Shown in pieces: positions 34,094 to 45,270 of a stretch of 64,000 nucleotides of DNA (within the stretch, counting starts at the first letter, position 1; the number at the start of each line of letters is the position of its first letter). Below the pieces are notes generated by a model. That model was not told the origin of the DNA. It ran no database searches and saw only the letters and a list, made by a program, of their open reading frames with translations. A program made the translations under genes and the position numbers. The DNA lies in contig CM041465.1 of assembly GCA_023213395.1 (NCBI GenBank), forward strand, positions 153,457,741 to 153,521,740, read 5' to 3'. This DNA comes from Cycas panzhihuaensis (Eukaryota; Cycadophyta).

Positions 34094-36850
34094 TGATGTG
34101 TATCTACGGGATAGCTACCTAACTGAATAGGAATAATGAGGGCAATCAATGACACTATTAAGTGGAGATAAGAACCTATGAGTAAGGAAAATACCATGTA
34201 GGGTGCCCCATGTGCTGGAGCACAAGTTTGGGACCTACAGATAGTACTTAGTTACCTAAAGGTGGTTCCCCACTTCGATTAAGAAGAGAGGCGGAAGATT
34301 AGCCTGGGTAGGTCTAGAAGAAGGATCCTCCCACCCTTGGATGGTCAGAAAGGAAGGGAGAGAACCCCTCGAGGGTTTCCCTATAGCAGAAGGAAACGAG
34401 TAAAGGGTAAGTAGGTGAACAATCTACGGATAAGATCTTCTCAGTTATCCAGCTAAGTGGAGGAGAACCGAGGGAGGATAAAGAGAATGGGAACGATCGA
34501 TCGATCAAGAGTTCCCCCCTTCGAAAAAGTAATCAAAAGAAAGGAAGGTGCTATTATGCATGCAAGTAAACTAAACCAAGCACAACAAGTCAATAAGACA
34601 AGGGTGAAGTTTACAAGGTGAAGGGAAAGGTTAAAAGGGAAAGCTTCCTAAAATCTTTTCCTATGATAGATATAATGCGTGAAATGCAACAAACGGAATA
34701 TAAACCCAAAGAGAGAGTCAGTTTCCTTTTTCCTTTCAAATGATCTAATTACTACCATGCGAAATCTTTTAAAGAAAAGAAAAGGAAGTGGAGAGAAAGC
34801 ATATACTCAGAATGGAGACACAGTTGAAGCAGCGACGTTCCCACGAGGTGTCCAAGATCACTCCATAAAGCACAGCGAATAAGAGGGATCGCGGTAGAAT
34901 AAAGTGTGAGGCTTCCTTACCTTCCCCAGAAGTGACACTAGAGTGCCAAGAAAGGAAAATGATAGCAGCAAATAAAACGCTAAAATAAAATATAATAAAA
35001 GCATTTACCTATAAGAGAGAGAGAAAGGGGTGAATCCTTTGCATCTTCCATGTACCTGCAAGTAAGTGAGAGTATCCCTTTGCAGAGAAAAGGTGCTAGT
35101 AACACAGAATAGAATCCTAACAACACATGTATATATGTAACAAGCATAAGCCTCAACACATATATGTTAGCATTCAATATTACAATAATAAATTATAAAA
35201 AAAAACTATCCAAATAAATGGTGAGTAAGTCGGTAAGCCTCGGAGTAGCCCACCTCCCACAAGGAGCAACCCTACCCTCCCTTAAGGAGCCATAAGGCAA
35301 CGAGGGTATGGCTATAAGGCTAGCTAGAAATGGGATAGCAGAGATGCAAGAGAGAGTAAATCAAGACTCAATAAGGACAGGGTGCTACGAGAAGCAAAGC
35401 AGACCATTGAGAAGAGGATTGAACCAAGAAAAGTGGCCGGGGCTTATGCATTGCCCAGATTTAGCAAATGAGCCCTTAAACCAGCATTGCAACAAGTGCT
35501 AATGCTAATTTCAGCAGCTGGAAATAGCCTACTAAACCCTTACTCCACTCTAATAGCAACATGGGGCAAAAATGGAGGTTTGGAGGGCAAAAATCCACTT
35601 AGGGAGCCTGGAAGGTGGTACGGAATCCACCCAGCTCTATCCCAAACCTTATGTATCCATTTTCACTACTGTCTTGGGCATGAAACGTAGGAAAAGAGGC
35701 CCTAACAGCAAGCAAAAATCCCAAGGGAAAGATAAGAAACAACCCTTGGAATGAGATAAGACAAGCTAGTGTAGACATGTGAAAACTAGGCATAAATTGG
35801 ATAAAGGAGAGACCCTAAACCAATAAATACTTGTAGAGAAGATGGGAGGCATTTGCCTCTATCAAAAACTACTAGAAAGAGGCTAAGAAATCTGTAGGAA
35901 GACTGTGGAGCAACAGGTATAGAGCCCCTGCTAAGATGGCTGAAGGAAAACCTGCACTTGAGACTCCTTGATGGCTGCCTAGGCAAGGAAGTGCTGGAAA
36001 CTCTTCAAGGAGGCCCTCTCCAAGGTGTGCAAGGGGCTGGGAAGATGTCATAGCCAAACCAAAGAGAGATAGGTGCTAGAGAGTGATTGCAGGTCCTATA
36101 GTAGTAGTGGAGGAGTTGGGAACAGTAGATAATAGGTCGTTTCTCCTTGTGATCCTTCCAAAATTGAGCAAAAAGATCCCTAAAATGATTTAGGTAAGAC
36201 TTAAATACCCAGCCTCAACCTTAATCGAGCAATTAGGATGTGGTTGGTGGTGAGTTAAGTCACAAGACACATGGCAATTCTGCAATAAATGTAAGAATTA
36301 CCATGGCATATTTTTAAAAATAAACTATGACAGTCGTACCGTGGTAAACTTCACAGTACCGCAGTAAATCTCATGGTACGACGAAATCTACCATAGTGCG
36401 TGACCAAAGGCCAAATCTGGCCCAAACAGCCAGCCTGGGTTGTGGGCTAGTGACCAAGGAGGCTAGTAGGGGGCAGGGCCACCTGCCTAGGGGTAGACAA
36501 GCTAACAAATGAGCCACAAGGAATAATAACAGGACTTAAAGGTGTAACAAGTCGGCCAAACTACAATGGATCATCACACAAGTGGGGATGATATGGGCCA
36601 AATAGGTCTTAAGGTGAGTAGGGCAGAATGCGAGAAGTGACGTGGCCACCAGCGTGTCACACTCGTTGGGAATGTGCCTCCGCTATAGTCGTCATATGCT
36701 AGATAGGTGTAGATGACAATAGGACCATCTACGAAATCATAGCATGCAAGCATATCCTCATCACAAAAGAAAACAATCAATAAGGTGAGAAGTATACCTG
36801 CACTTACCTGAGTCGACCACTCCATATCTATTCCCAGAAGCCAAGAAACA
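34094..36850 (-). repeat. 3' LTR of element B
   Basis: 2757 bp, on the minus strand TGTTTCTTGGC at 36850 to TACACATCA at 34094. It is collinear with the 5' LTR of B and, in inverse orientation, with the LTR of C. It contains a TATA-like GGGTATTTAAGTC (36198-36210, minus) and about three 20-bp units of the GTACCG module at 36335-36395. No coding region is supported inside it. Confidence 0.9.
36198..36210 (-). promoter_or_regulatory. Putative LTR TATA box (B, 3' LTR)
   Basis: GGGTATTTAAGTC on the minus strand, about 640 bp after the LTR start, conserved at 50350-50361 in the other LTR and in C at 51426-51437. The GTACCG module lies about 130 bp upstream. Confidence 0.5.
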
Positions 36851-36862
36851 CTGCCCCCTGGG
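36851..36862 (-). other. Polypurine tract of element B
   Basis: CCCAGGGGGCAG on the minus strand directly before the LTR start TGTTTC. It has the purine-rich composition and position expected of the plus-strand primer. Confidence 0.8.
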
Positions 36863-37269
36863 CAGTAGAGCCTTGCCACTCAAAAGCATGGTATGATGGC
36901 GAATGCTGGTAACACAACTGTCAGTAGCATATGTGTATGTAGATATATAAATCCAGATCATAACAGTAGTCAAGGGTGTCGGTGAGTGCTGTGGCAGAAT
37001 GCATGGATACGAAGGTAGGGGTGGAGACAACATAGGGGCTGCCTATGTGCCACCTAGGAATCGACTAGGAAATACGAAGGGTGAGAGGGCTACCCCCACC
37101 ATAAAAGATGCAAAGAGATGTGTATAATCAAGTAGAAGAGGTGAGTAAATATAACTGGTAGCTGCCATAGTTTAACCTCATTAGTAGCTAAGCTTCAGAG
37201 GTGTAAATGGATCGCAAGGCGAAGTGCATGACAACCTGGGGCTTGGATGACACAGTGACTAGACAAGCC

Positions 37270-37701
37270 TCAGGGGCAGTCAGCATGAAGAGGAAGGCGA
37301 CGCTCAAGGATAAGGCGAACAAGACTATCTGCCTCAGTGTTGAGGGCCCAAGGGATGTGTTGAATGTCAACAAATGAGAAGAAAGCCAAGAGGGATCTAG
37401 CGGTAGAAGCAAGGGTTCTCAAGTGAGGGCATTGCCCCTGGTAAACCTGGATGAGATGGGACACTACAACTTGAGAGTCACAAAGCAAAATGATAAGTCC
37501 GTGATGGAAACAGAGAGTATCAGTGAGAAATTCAATAATAGTTATATACTTGGCTTCCTTATTGGTAGCCTTTGGGAGGAAGATCCCAGAGCGCAGGAAA
37601 TCATATCCAGAGGGGCTGCGAAGAATCCATGCATCGGTGGAAGGTCCAGGGTTACCGCGGCTTCTGCCATCGGTAAAAATGTAAAGGGACATAGGTGACA
37701 C
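37270..37701 (-). CDS. Second (archaeal-type) RNase H of element B
   Basis: An uninterrupted frame of 143 codons, and the domain fills it. The motifs are in order: YIFTDGRSRGNPGPS (first catalytic Asp), A-T-N-K-E-A-K-Y (Glu), L-C-D-S-Q-V-V-V-S-H-L (Asp) and N-T-E-A-D-S-L (Asp). All four acidic residues of the RNase H fold are therefore present. It degrades RNA in RNA/DNA hybrids during reverse transcription. It lies after the antisense gene and just before the 3' untranslated part and LTR. In known Tat elements such a domain is translated as part of the polyprotein or from a spliced RNA; how it is expressed here cannot be seen. The upstream end may extend past the ATG at 37701. The copies in A and D have lost the first Asp. 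Confidence 0.85.
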   Translation of the reverse strand: MSPMSLYIFTDGRSRGNPGPSTDAWILRSPSGYDFLRSGIFLPKATNKEAKYITIIEFLTDTLCFHHGLIILLCDSQVVVSHLIQVYQGQCPHLRTLASTARSLLAFFSFVDIQHIPWALNTEADSLVRLILERRLPLHADCP

Positions 37702-38893
37702 AAAGTACTAGAAGTAATAAACAGTAATGGAGAAAAAGAGAGACTTGAAAGGTAAGTAATAAGTAGCCGTGAAGGGTAGGAGGACCTAGCAATGAGGCTA
37801 CCCAAGGATGAGAGCAAGCAGTCCAACTACTACTTGAGAGTGGGCAGAGAAAAGACACCCTGGAGAACCAAAGGTCACTTTGAGAAGCAAAGCATACCCA
37901 CAGGGTCAGGAGCATTCCCTCCGAGACCCCAGTGAGCGTAAAAGAGTCAAAATGAGTCCAAGACAACGAAACGAGCCAAACGAGTATAAACTTGGGCATG
38001 CACGGGAGTGGCATGCAAAACAAGATAGAAGGGCCCTGTGAAAAGTGCAATAAGGAGGTGCCATAAATGCACTTGCAAGAAAGAGCAAAAAGAGTACCAA
38101 AGAAGCGCAACGAGAGGTAGGGCTAGAAGATAAAGGTAATCAAGGAAACATTACAGTTCCAATGGCTGTCACGAGAGCAAAAATGGAGATAGTGCCTATC
38201 AGGGCCCCTGCTTATATAAGGAAATTCAACAGAAAACAGATTCATTTTCACCGGCACTCGTGAGAAACCGGAGCCATTTCCTTACGCAGTGGAGTGCCAC
38301 CCAACTTCAGAGGCATGCAGAAGGAGATCAGACCATTAGATCAGAGCTCAGAGACAGTCACTAAGACTATCAGAGCGAGATGGCAACAGCCAGACCGGAT
38401 CTAGTGAGTGGATCCTATGAAACCCATCCCATTTCACAGCTTTAATTTGAATGCTTTTTATTGATTTTCATGTAATTTTTGTGCCCCGTATGGGTAAATG
38501 ATAGCCTCTCAGAGTCCAAATTGGACCCAAGAAGAGGAGGGACCTGGGCATTAGGGAGCCCTAGTCTCGGTGGGCCCCACGGGGGTCCACCCAAAATATT
38601 TTTTTGGTTTTTGGGGCAGAACCTCCCCCCTTTTGGGGGGGTGCCATTCGTACCGTGGCAAAGATCGCGGTGTCACGATCTTTACCATGGGGCCCCAATC
38701 GTCGTGGGACCCAAGATGAGCTTTGCGGCACTGCAAAGTTTAGCGTGGTGCGAAGGCAAATATGTGGAGAAAAGAAGATGGGGGGCCATGAGGCCCCAAG
38801 TCTCGATCAAATAGGGTAGACAGATAGCCAGGAGGATAGAGGACTGACATAAGTTTGACTTTGACTATTTTGTGGTGTTGACAAGCTGTTATC
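37702..38893 (+). promoter_or_regulatory. Promoter and leader of the antisense PMD gene (B)
   Basis: TTATATAAGG at 38212-38221, a conserved GATTCATTTTCA block about 25 bp further, the C6-T4-G7 hairpin at 38625-38641, and a GTACCG-type repeat module with an AAGATC..GATCTT inverted pair at 38649-38689. The same order is seen in D (30913, 30940, 31325 and 31351-31380). Open frames on both strands here are not supported by a family. Confidence 0.55.
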
Positions 38894-40747
38894 ATGGTGG
38901 ATAACCATGAGAACATAGGGATGGCAATGCTCAGTTACATTGAGATGATGTCTAGGGAGGACAATGGGGTCCTGCAGAGGTGTGGCCTGTTCAAGGCCCT
39001 AAAGACACCTCAGTATACATCAGACCAGAGGTTATTAGTTGACATTGTATCACACTGGGACATGAGGAGGCATGTTTTCCACCTACCCTAGGTGGGAGAT
39101 ATGACAGTGACGCCGTGGGATATCCGGTAGATATTGGGAGCTTGTACCGCGATCAGGAGGCTGGCCACCGAGAACGCTGCCTAGCAATGAGGTAGCACAC
39201 ATGGAGGTAGCAGTGTTCTTCACAGGGATGGATAGATGGGAGAGGCAAGGAGTTCCTCTCTAAACTATAGTTATGTCTAGGATTCCTTGGGTAAGAAAGC
39301 TCATCACATTGTGTATTCTGTTCCAGGTTTCCCAGAAACAGAACTATAGGGACATCCCTGGGGGATGGATGGATGCAGTGTGCCGCTATGAGGCCAGCGA
39401 GAGGATGGATTAGGCCACCCTGATAGTAGAGAACCTCGTTGCGTAGCTGGATGCTATCAGGATGACATGCAGGGGAGGACTATCCTACAACACATTGCTA
39501 CAGTGCTGGTTCTTCGATCATTTCGGAGCTATGGCACCAGCGGGGGGACCACACCCCATTACAGAGTGGGCCCTGATGGTCTACAGGTGGCGGACCAGAC
39601 TGAGGGGGATAGAGGACCAGGCCCATGTCCGATGCTCAGTGGAGGATACATCGCTAGACTTCCTCACTATGACAGATTATGTGGCAGATCCGTATAGGGC
39701 AGTAAGGTGGGACAATGACAACGAGGTAGGTAGAGTAGGGGCACTCCCAGGTGATGATGACAACGATGGAGATGGAGGAGATGGGGCCAACCAGTCATGA
39801 CCTGCGGGAGAGGAAAGTCTATCGAGGACAACAGGAGGAGTAGCGGGTCCATCTGGGACTGCCGGAGGAGAGGCAAGCCCATCAGGGGCTACAGAGGAGA
39901 GCAAGGGGCCAGTGACGAGGGCCCGCAGGCTATGGATCATGAGGAGATCCGGAGAGACGACATCTGAGCCAGTCCTGGTGAGGAGAGAAGCCCAGGCAGA
40001 GGTGGTACTTGAGGAGGAGGTACCAGCAACTAGCGGGGAGCCAGGAGGAGAGGTTATCGCACGGACAGAGGAGCCGGTGGCCATAGCAGGTGAGGCCTGA
40101 CCATTTCCCATCATTTGATAGCTGGATAGATAGTTTAATTTGGTTTTATTTTAACATGTAGTTAGATATATACTGACATATGGTATGTTAGATTTGCAGG
40201 TACTATAGAGATCAGGCGGTTAGTAGAGGCCATGGTGAGGGAGATGTTCCCTTAGATGTATGTAGAGGGACAACCGCCCATCCAGGCAGAGGACGTACCT
40301 AGATCGGTAGGTGCCCACATGGTAGTATTTGTCCTGTTGATGACGGTGAGAGATATCTGGGCTGTAGAGTCCCAAGAGCATATAGCATTCAGAGGATGGA
40401 TGCAGCGGGAGCTGGATGAGGCCTGGAGTGAGCAGGACGCGTTACAGGGTCGCATACAGGCTCTAGAGGCTCGGGGAGGAGCAGGTGGAGACATCGAGAG
40501 GAGGGTCTGGATAGCAGTGCTAGAGGAGCGTCTCCGAGGAGTGGAGAGCGAGAGAGATCGTATCCAGGCTCGATATGATCAGCTAGTGGATCAGGTGGCA
40601 TCGAGGTCGAGCCAAAGTAGGACGTATACCCACATAGCAATGACGACACCGAGATGGCCACGTGATGAGGGGAGCGAGGTAGGGAGCTCGCGGAGGCCCA
40701 GGAGGAGCCTCGGAGGGATGTGGTCCCTAAGAGAGGGATCACACTAA
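38894..40747 (+). pseudogene. Antisense PMD-like gene of element B
   Basis: Starts at the ATG at 38894 (M-V-D-N-H-E-N-I-G). Exon 1 has QRLLVDIVSHWDMRRHVFHLP, then a stop, then VGDMTVTPWDIR, the hallmark of the plant mobile domain. A frameshift near 39145 follows, then YNTLLQCWFFDHFGAMAP and TMTDYVADPYRAVRWD (39462-39800), and the acidic tail with a basic RARRLWIMRR patch (39912-40089). A 110-bp intron (40090-40199) keeps the frame into exon 2. Exon 2 (40200-40747, open from 40256) is strongly helical, with heptad-like RVWIAVLEERLRGVESERD and ARYDQLVDQVASR, probably a coiled coil. It lies opposite to gag-pol, between integrase and the second RNase H. The element could use it against silencing or to make antisense RNA; that is inference. 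Confidence 0.75.
40090..40199 (+). other. Putative intron in the antisense PMD gene (B)
   Basis: GTGAGG donor at 40090, a CTGAC branch-like sequence near 40173 and a TTTGCAG acceptor at 40199, AT-rich in between. Removing it joins GCAG to GTAC in frame with the long exon 2, whereas reading through stops eight bases into the intron. Confidence 0.65.
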
Positions 40748-40790
40748 CCAAGAGATGGTGCCCCAAGAGAAGGGTATCAGTAGAGTAGGA

Positions 40791-41413
40791 CATATGTATT
40801 TGGTTTTGGCAGGGGAAAGCACGAGCCTCGAGGGGGTCATATATATAGTCATATGATTGTACCCCCTCTACAAGGACACCAACTTCCCATATATACGATG
40901 TGACATATGATTTTGATGTATATATATATACGGGGTGATTGGTACCCCATTTTGATATGAGATGATGTGTATATCATGTGTGGCAGATGATATGTATGTT
41001 TTGTTATGTATGTTTTAGATGCTTTGTTATATGATGCACGTATTTCCTTCTATGCATGGCTATATATCTAATAGGAGCACACACGTCCACTATGAGTAGA
41101 GGTGATAGGTACGTGTAGGGTTAGAGATAGAGTGACACACACGTCCATGAAGGAGCATAGTAGGATATGCAAAGGAAACACTAAGTGAGAGGGGGAGTAA
41201 TGATACTCTAGAGTGTCATCCTAACTGGGGGATGCCTAAATATGAAGATAAAAATCCCAAAAGGATATGGGAATATGGGTTTCACGGGAGGAACCAGAAA
41301 GAAGAAGAGGAGGCCATCCTAAGTTGCCATTCTACCCGTGGCCGGGAGGGATGGGCACAACTCAAGATGGTAGTTTAGGCTCATTTCGGAGCGTACGAGA
41401 AGTGACAGTAGGG
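40791..41413. other. Spacer between antisense gene and integrase (B)
   Basis: Non-coding and AT-rich, with a TA run near 40920-40930. It holds the 3' ends of both the antisense gene and the integrase frame, so the two transcripts would converge here. I see no clear terminator. Confidence 0.45.
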
Positions 41414-42597
41414 TCATGAGTAAAACTTCTTAAGGAATTTCCCATTAACAGCTTTCTCAAATTCAAGACCTTCTAGGGTGGCGATCCTATAAGCACCATT
41501 ACCGAGAGTCTCGATAATGACGAAAGGGCCAACCCGTCGAGGTTTGAATTTGGTTAAACGGTCATGAAGATATTCAAGTTTGAGGATGTGGTCCCCAAGA
41601 AACAAAGGACAGGAAGGAAGATGTTTATCATAGGTCCTTTGTGAGTGAGCTTTAGATGCCAGGTTAGCCTGATAAGCGGTTAAGTGTCTCTTGTCCAAAG
41701 ACTTGAGGTCCAGAAGGCGAGCTTGACGAATCGACTCTTCATCGATGAGACCTCGAAGAGAGACTCACAAAAAAGAAATCTTTACCTCCAATGGGAGTAT
41801 TGCCTTGGTACCGTAGACCAGGGAGAATGGGGTCATTCCTGTGGCGGAACAGATAAAGGTGCGGTAAGCCCACAAAGTGGAAGGCAGTTGAAGGTGCTAG
41901 TCTCTTTGAGACTAAGCAATAGTTTTCTTTAAGATATTGACGAGAGTCTTATTGAAAGACTCCACTTGGCCATTTGCCTGAGGGTAGTAAGGAGAAGAAG
42001 TCTTATGAGAAATCTTAAATTTCTCGCAAAGCTCATCCATCTCCTTGTTACAAAAGGGGGTTCCATTGTCAGTGATTAAGACGTCCAAAATCCTGAAACG
42101 ACAAATGATGTATTGGTAAACAAAGGTAGCTATCATTTTACGAGGAGTAGTAATTAAAGGAATGGCTTCCACCCATTTGGTAAAATACTCTGTGGTAGTT
42201 AAGATAAACTTGTTCTGCGACGATGAAGATGGAGTGATAGCCCTGACAAGGTCTAGCCCCCATTGAGCGAAAGACCATGGAGAGACAATGGGGTGAAGGG
42301 CCTCGGAAGGCACATGGGAGATGTTGGCATGTTCTTGACATTACCGACATCTGAGGGCAAAGGCGTGGGCATCCTTGAAAAGGGATGGCTAGAAGTAACC
42401 CATGCGGAGGATCCTCTGAGCCATAGACTAGCCCCCACAAATACCATGGTGGCGTTCGCAGAGTATTTGGTCAGCTTCGTCGGCAATGACACAGTAGAGG
42501 AGGATCCCATCGAAGGACCTCTTGTACAATACTTCATCCATGAGGAAGTATCATCTAGCAGAAGTCTGGATGCAAGATCTAACTTTACTACTAGCAT
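41414..42597 (-). pseudogene. Integrase of element B
   Basis: In sense order: a decayed zinc domain (H-H-G-I-C-G-G near 42450 and C-R-stop-C near 42345), the core with WGLDLVRAI (first Asp), a Y-F-T-K-W-V-E-A block, ITDNGTPF (second Asp) and YYPQANGQVESFNK (Glu), all in the 41912-42313 frame, and the C-terminal tail (41414-41698) ending GPFVIIETLGNGAYRIATL and KKFYS. The three catalytic residues D, D and E are all kept. No chromodomain follows. A few stops and a frameshift between the parts break it. It inserts element DNA into the genome. Confidence 0.88.
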
Positions 42598-44230
42598 CAG
42601 GGCGGTATTGTTGTTGTGTGAGATACTGCACTATATCGCCATACCACTCATTGTCGATGGGTAGATGAGGAGAGACATCCTGAATAATCAAGATGGACTC
42701 ATCAGGGAGAGAATTGTCGATGGGAGCATCAAAGGAGCTAGGAATAGGGGTATCAGCGAGCTGCTCGGCCACCACCATTCCCTTCTTTGATTTTCGGTTA
42801 ACGATATGAAGGTCAAATTCTTGAAGTAGGACGGCCCAACGACCAGCCCTACCCATCAAATCCGAACGAGTGAGTAAGTATCGCAAGGGATTATATTGGA
42901 CGATCACCTTGGTGGTATTACCAAGCAAGTAGTGTCTAAACTTCTTGGTCATGTGGACCAAGGAGAGACACTCCTTCTTGGTAGGAGAGTAGTTAAGTTC
43001 AGCAGCCACGAGGGTGTGATTGATGAAATAAATAGCCCTCTCGGTTCTTGAGTCATCCTCCTGAGCTAACATAGCACCCAAGGACTCGTCAGTCGCTGAG
43101 GTATAAAGAATGAAGGGCCTATCGAAGTGAGGGGGTGCTAGCCTAGGAGTGGAAGCGAGGGCTTCCTTGAGTCCTTCGAAGGCCTTTTGGGTCTTGTTAG
43201 ACCAAACAAAAGGAGCTCCCTTCTTCAATAGGTTCGTAAGGGGTTTAGCGCTTACGGTGAAGTCTGCCAAGAAGCGCCTAAGAAAACTGAGCCTACTTAG
43301 AAATGACTTAATCTGTTGTTGGGTTCTAGGAGACGGCATGTCAAGGATTGCCCTAACCTTATCAGGATCAATTTGGATTCCTTGTTTGGACACAAGAAAT
43401 GTAAGGAGTTTGCCCAAAGTAATGGTAAACACACACTTGAGTGGGTTTAGGCTAACATGATACTTGCAGCATCATGAGAAGATAGCTCGCAAGTCAGAGG
43501 GATGATGGGCCCTGACACGTGAGAGGCCCATCATGTCATCCATGAAGACCTCCAATGTGTTATCAATGAGGTCATGGAAGATGAAATGCATGGCTCTCTG
43601 GTAAGTAGAACCTGCATTCATAAGGCTAAAGGGCATTGCCTTATAGGCAAAGGTACCCCATAGTGTAGTGAAGGTTGTCTTATGGCAGTCTTCAGTAGAA
43701 ATCTAAATCTGGTTATAGCTAGAGAAGCTGTCCATTAAGGACATGGCTTTGAATCTAGCGATTTGATCAATAATTTGATCGATGAAGAGGAGCAGAAAGT
43801 TGTCCTTAGGACAAGTATTATTAATATCACAGAAGTCGACACATATATGAATGGCCCAGTTCTTTTTAGCAATGGCAACAATATTGGAGACCTACTTGGG
43901 GTAATCAATGGAAGTAATGAGTCCAGCATCCAAGAGCTTTTCAACCTCTATCTTGACAGTGGCTAAGAGCTTCAGGTGAAGGGGCCACTTCTTCTAGCAC
44001 ATAGGGTGGGCGCCAGGGATGGTGGTGAGATTATGGGTAACAATGGAGGGGTCAATTCCCTTCATGCCAGCATAATCCCACGCGAAGACGTCCTGAAACT
44101 CCCAAAACAAAAGGGAATACTCCCTTACCTCATCAGGAGAACATTCCATCTCGACCTTAATGACCTTGCCAGGGGCCAAGACTATGTCTTGAGTTGCCCC
44201 TATGCACATGGCATTCCCCTCCTCGAAGTA
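42551..44230 (-). pseudogene. Reverse transcriptase and first RNase H of element B
   Basis: The RT palm starts near 44010 with LITSIDYPK and has VDFCDINNTCPKDNF, SLMDSFSSYNQ (first Asp) and F-M-D-D at 43535-43546. Stops at Trp, Gln and Arg positions break this part. From 43432 down to 42551 the frame is open for 293 codons: thumb (SKQGIQIDPDKVRAIL), connection, and the first RNase H with FILYTSATDESLGAML and YSPTKKECLSLV. In this first RNase H the usual T-D-A-S motif is not evident, which fits a degenerate first RNase H in an element that has a second one. Confidence 0.88.
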
Positions 44231-45270
44231 GAGAGGGGCAAGGTCAATGGGAGGAGATGGAATAGGGGACAGGATTGGGTCAGCGAGTGTGGACCTAATC
44301 ACAAGGATCTTCTGGTGGCCAAGCCTGTGGTGACCAGAAGGCAAGTTAGGTGCGAAGGCCGCTAGGTGCTCGAGCAAGGCTTCATCATCCTCGAAGTAAT
44401 CTATCATGTGGATGACCTTACTCCGAGTAAACGAAGTACTAGAGAAAGTGGAGGCAACGGGACCGTGATGGTCATCAGGTTGCCCATCTTCCTCGCGAGA
44501 CTCTGAGAGAGAGTAAGAAAGGGGCTCCCCAGGAGGAACGAAAGGTAGTTCTTCGAAGCCATCACCTGCGGGGGGTGATGAAGGGGAAGAACTGATGACA
44601 GACGAGTCGACACGAGCAATGACATATGACACGTAGGAGTGGCTATCCTCACCAATGAAAGAGGTTCTAGATGGAGATCTAGAATGAGATGGGTACGACC
44701 TACTGGTGTAGAGGAAAGGGACAGGGTGGAGACAATCCTCTTCATCGTCGTGCGACTCGTCGTCACTAAACGAGGTGAGGTACCTGTAGCTCCCAACACC
44801 AATAGGAGAAAAATGTATGAGACTAGGAAAAGAAGATGCAGGATCTTCTTCAGACAGATTGGGTATACCAATGGAGCAAGCCGAGGCATGCGTAGAAGGA
44901 CCTTGGCTTGCCTGATTAGCAGGACGAGTTTATTTGGTAAGTGGGCGCTCGCGGGGAATGACCATCATTGGTCTATCATGGATGAATTTAAGTTGTTCCC
45001 AAAGAGTCGAACATACGACTCTTATTTGGTTGAGCCATGGACGACCTGAGAGAAGGTTGTAGTCGCCGTTGATGTCGAGGACTATAACATCAACGAGGAC
45101 AATCTTGCCCTCGAGGGTGAGCAAAATCACAACAGATCCTAATGGGGTCTTCTCGCTACTGTTATAACCTTGGCATTGCCATGGAACAGGTTCCAAGGTA
45201 GAAACACCAAGCTCCTGCATGACATGCAAGGGCATGGCATTCATGGAAGAACCGTTGTTGACAATAGTCC
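44231..45270 (-). pseudogene. Protease and linker region of element B
   Basis: The aspartic protease active site should be D-N-G or D-G-G; in C it is V-V-D-N-G at 56448-56462. Here the matching codons read I-V-N-N-G-S-S, so the catalytic Asp (45257-45259 on the minus strand) has become Asn by G to A, and a CGA codon just before it has become TGA. The following frame 44930-45244 is open (MNAMPLHVMQELG..LLSGRPWLNQ). The linker 43994-44632 is Pro/Ser-rich and acidic, ending with EYSLLFWEFQDVFAWDY and KGIDPSIVTHNL before RT. The protease should be inactive. Confidence 0.75.

Noticed and set aside
37652-38110. Minus-strand frame of 152 codons upstream of the second RNase H, with a similar piece in D (30516-30773) sharing FILVWLVS
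   Set aside because: The similarity is explained by DNA homology between the copies, no family is recognised, and it overlaps the antisense promoter. A codon-substitution test over many copies would decide.
38479-38819. Plus-strand frames of 111 and 71 codons before the PMD start
   Set aside because: They are Gly/Pro-rich, in the structured leader, not in frame with PMD and without a known domain.
39677-40114. Minus-strand frames opposite the PMD gene (145 and 134 codons)
   Set aside because: They are Ser/Pro-rich mirror frames of the acidic tail and coiled-coil part on the plus strand, which has the family support.
42263-42664. Plus-strand frame of 133 codons
   Set aside because: It lies over the well-supported integrase and RNase H region of B on the other strand.
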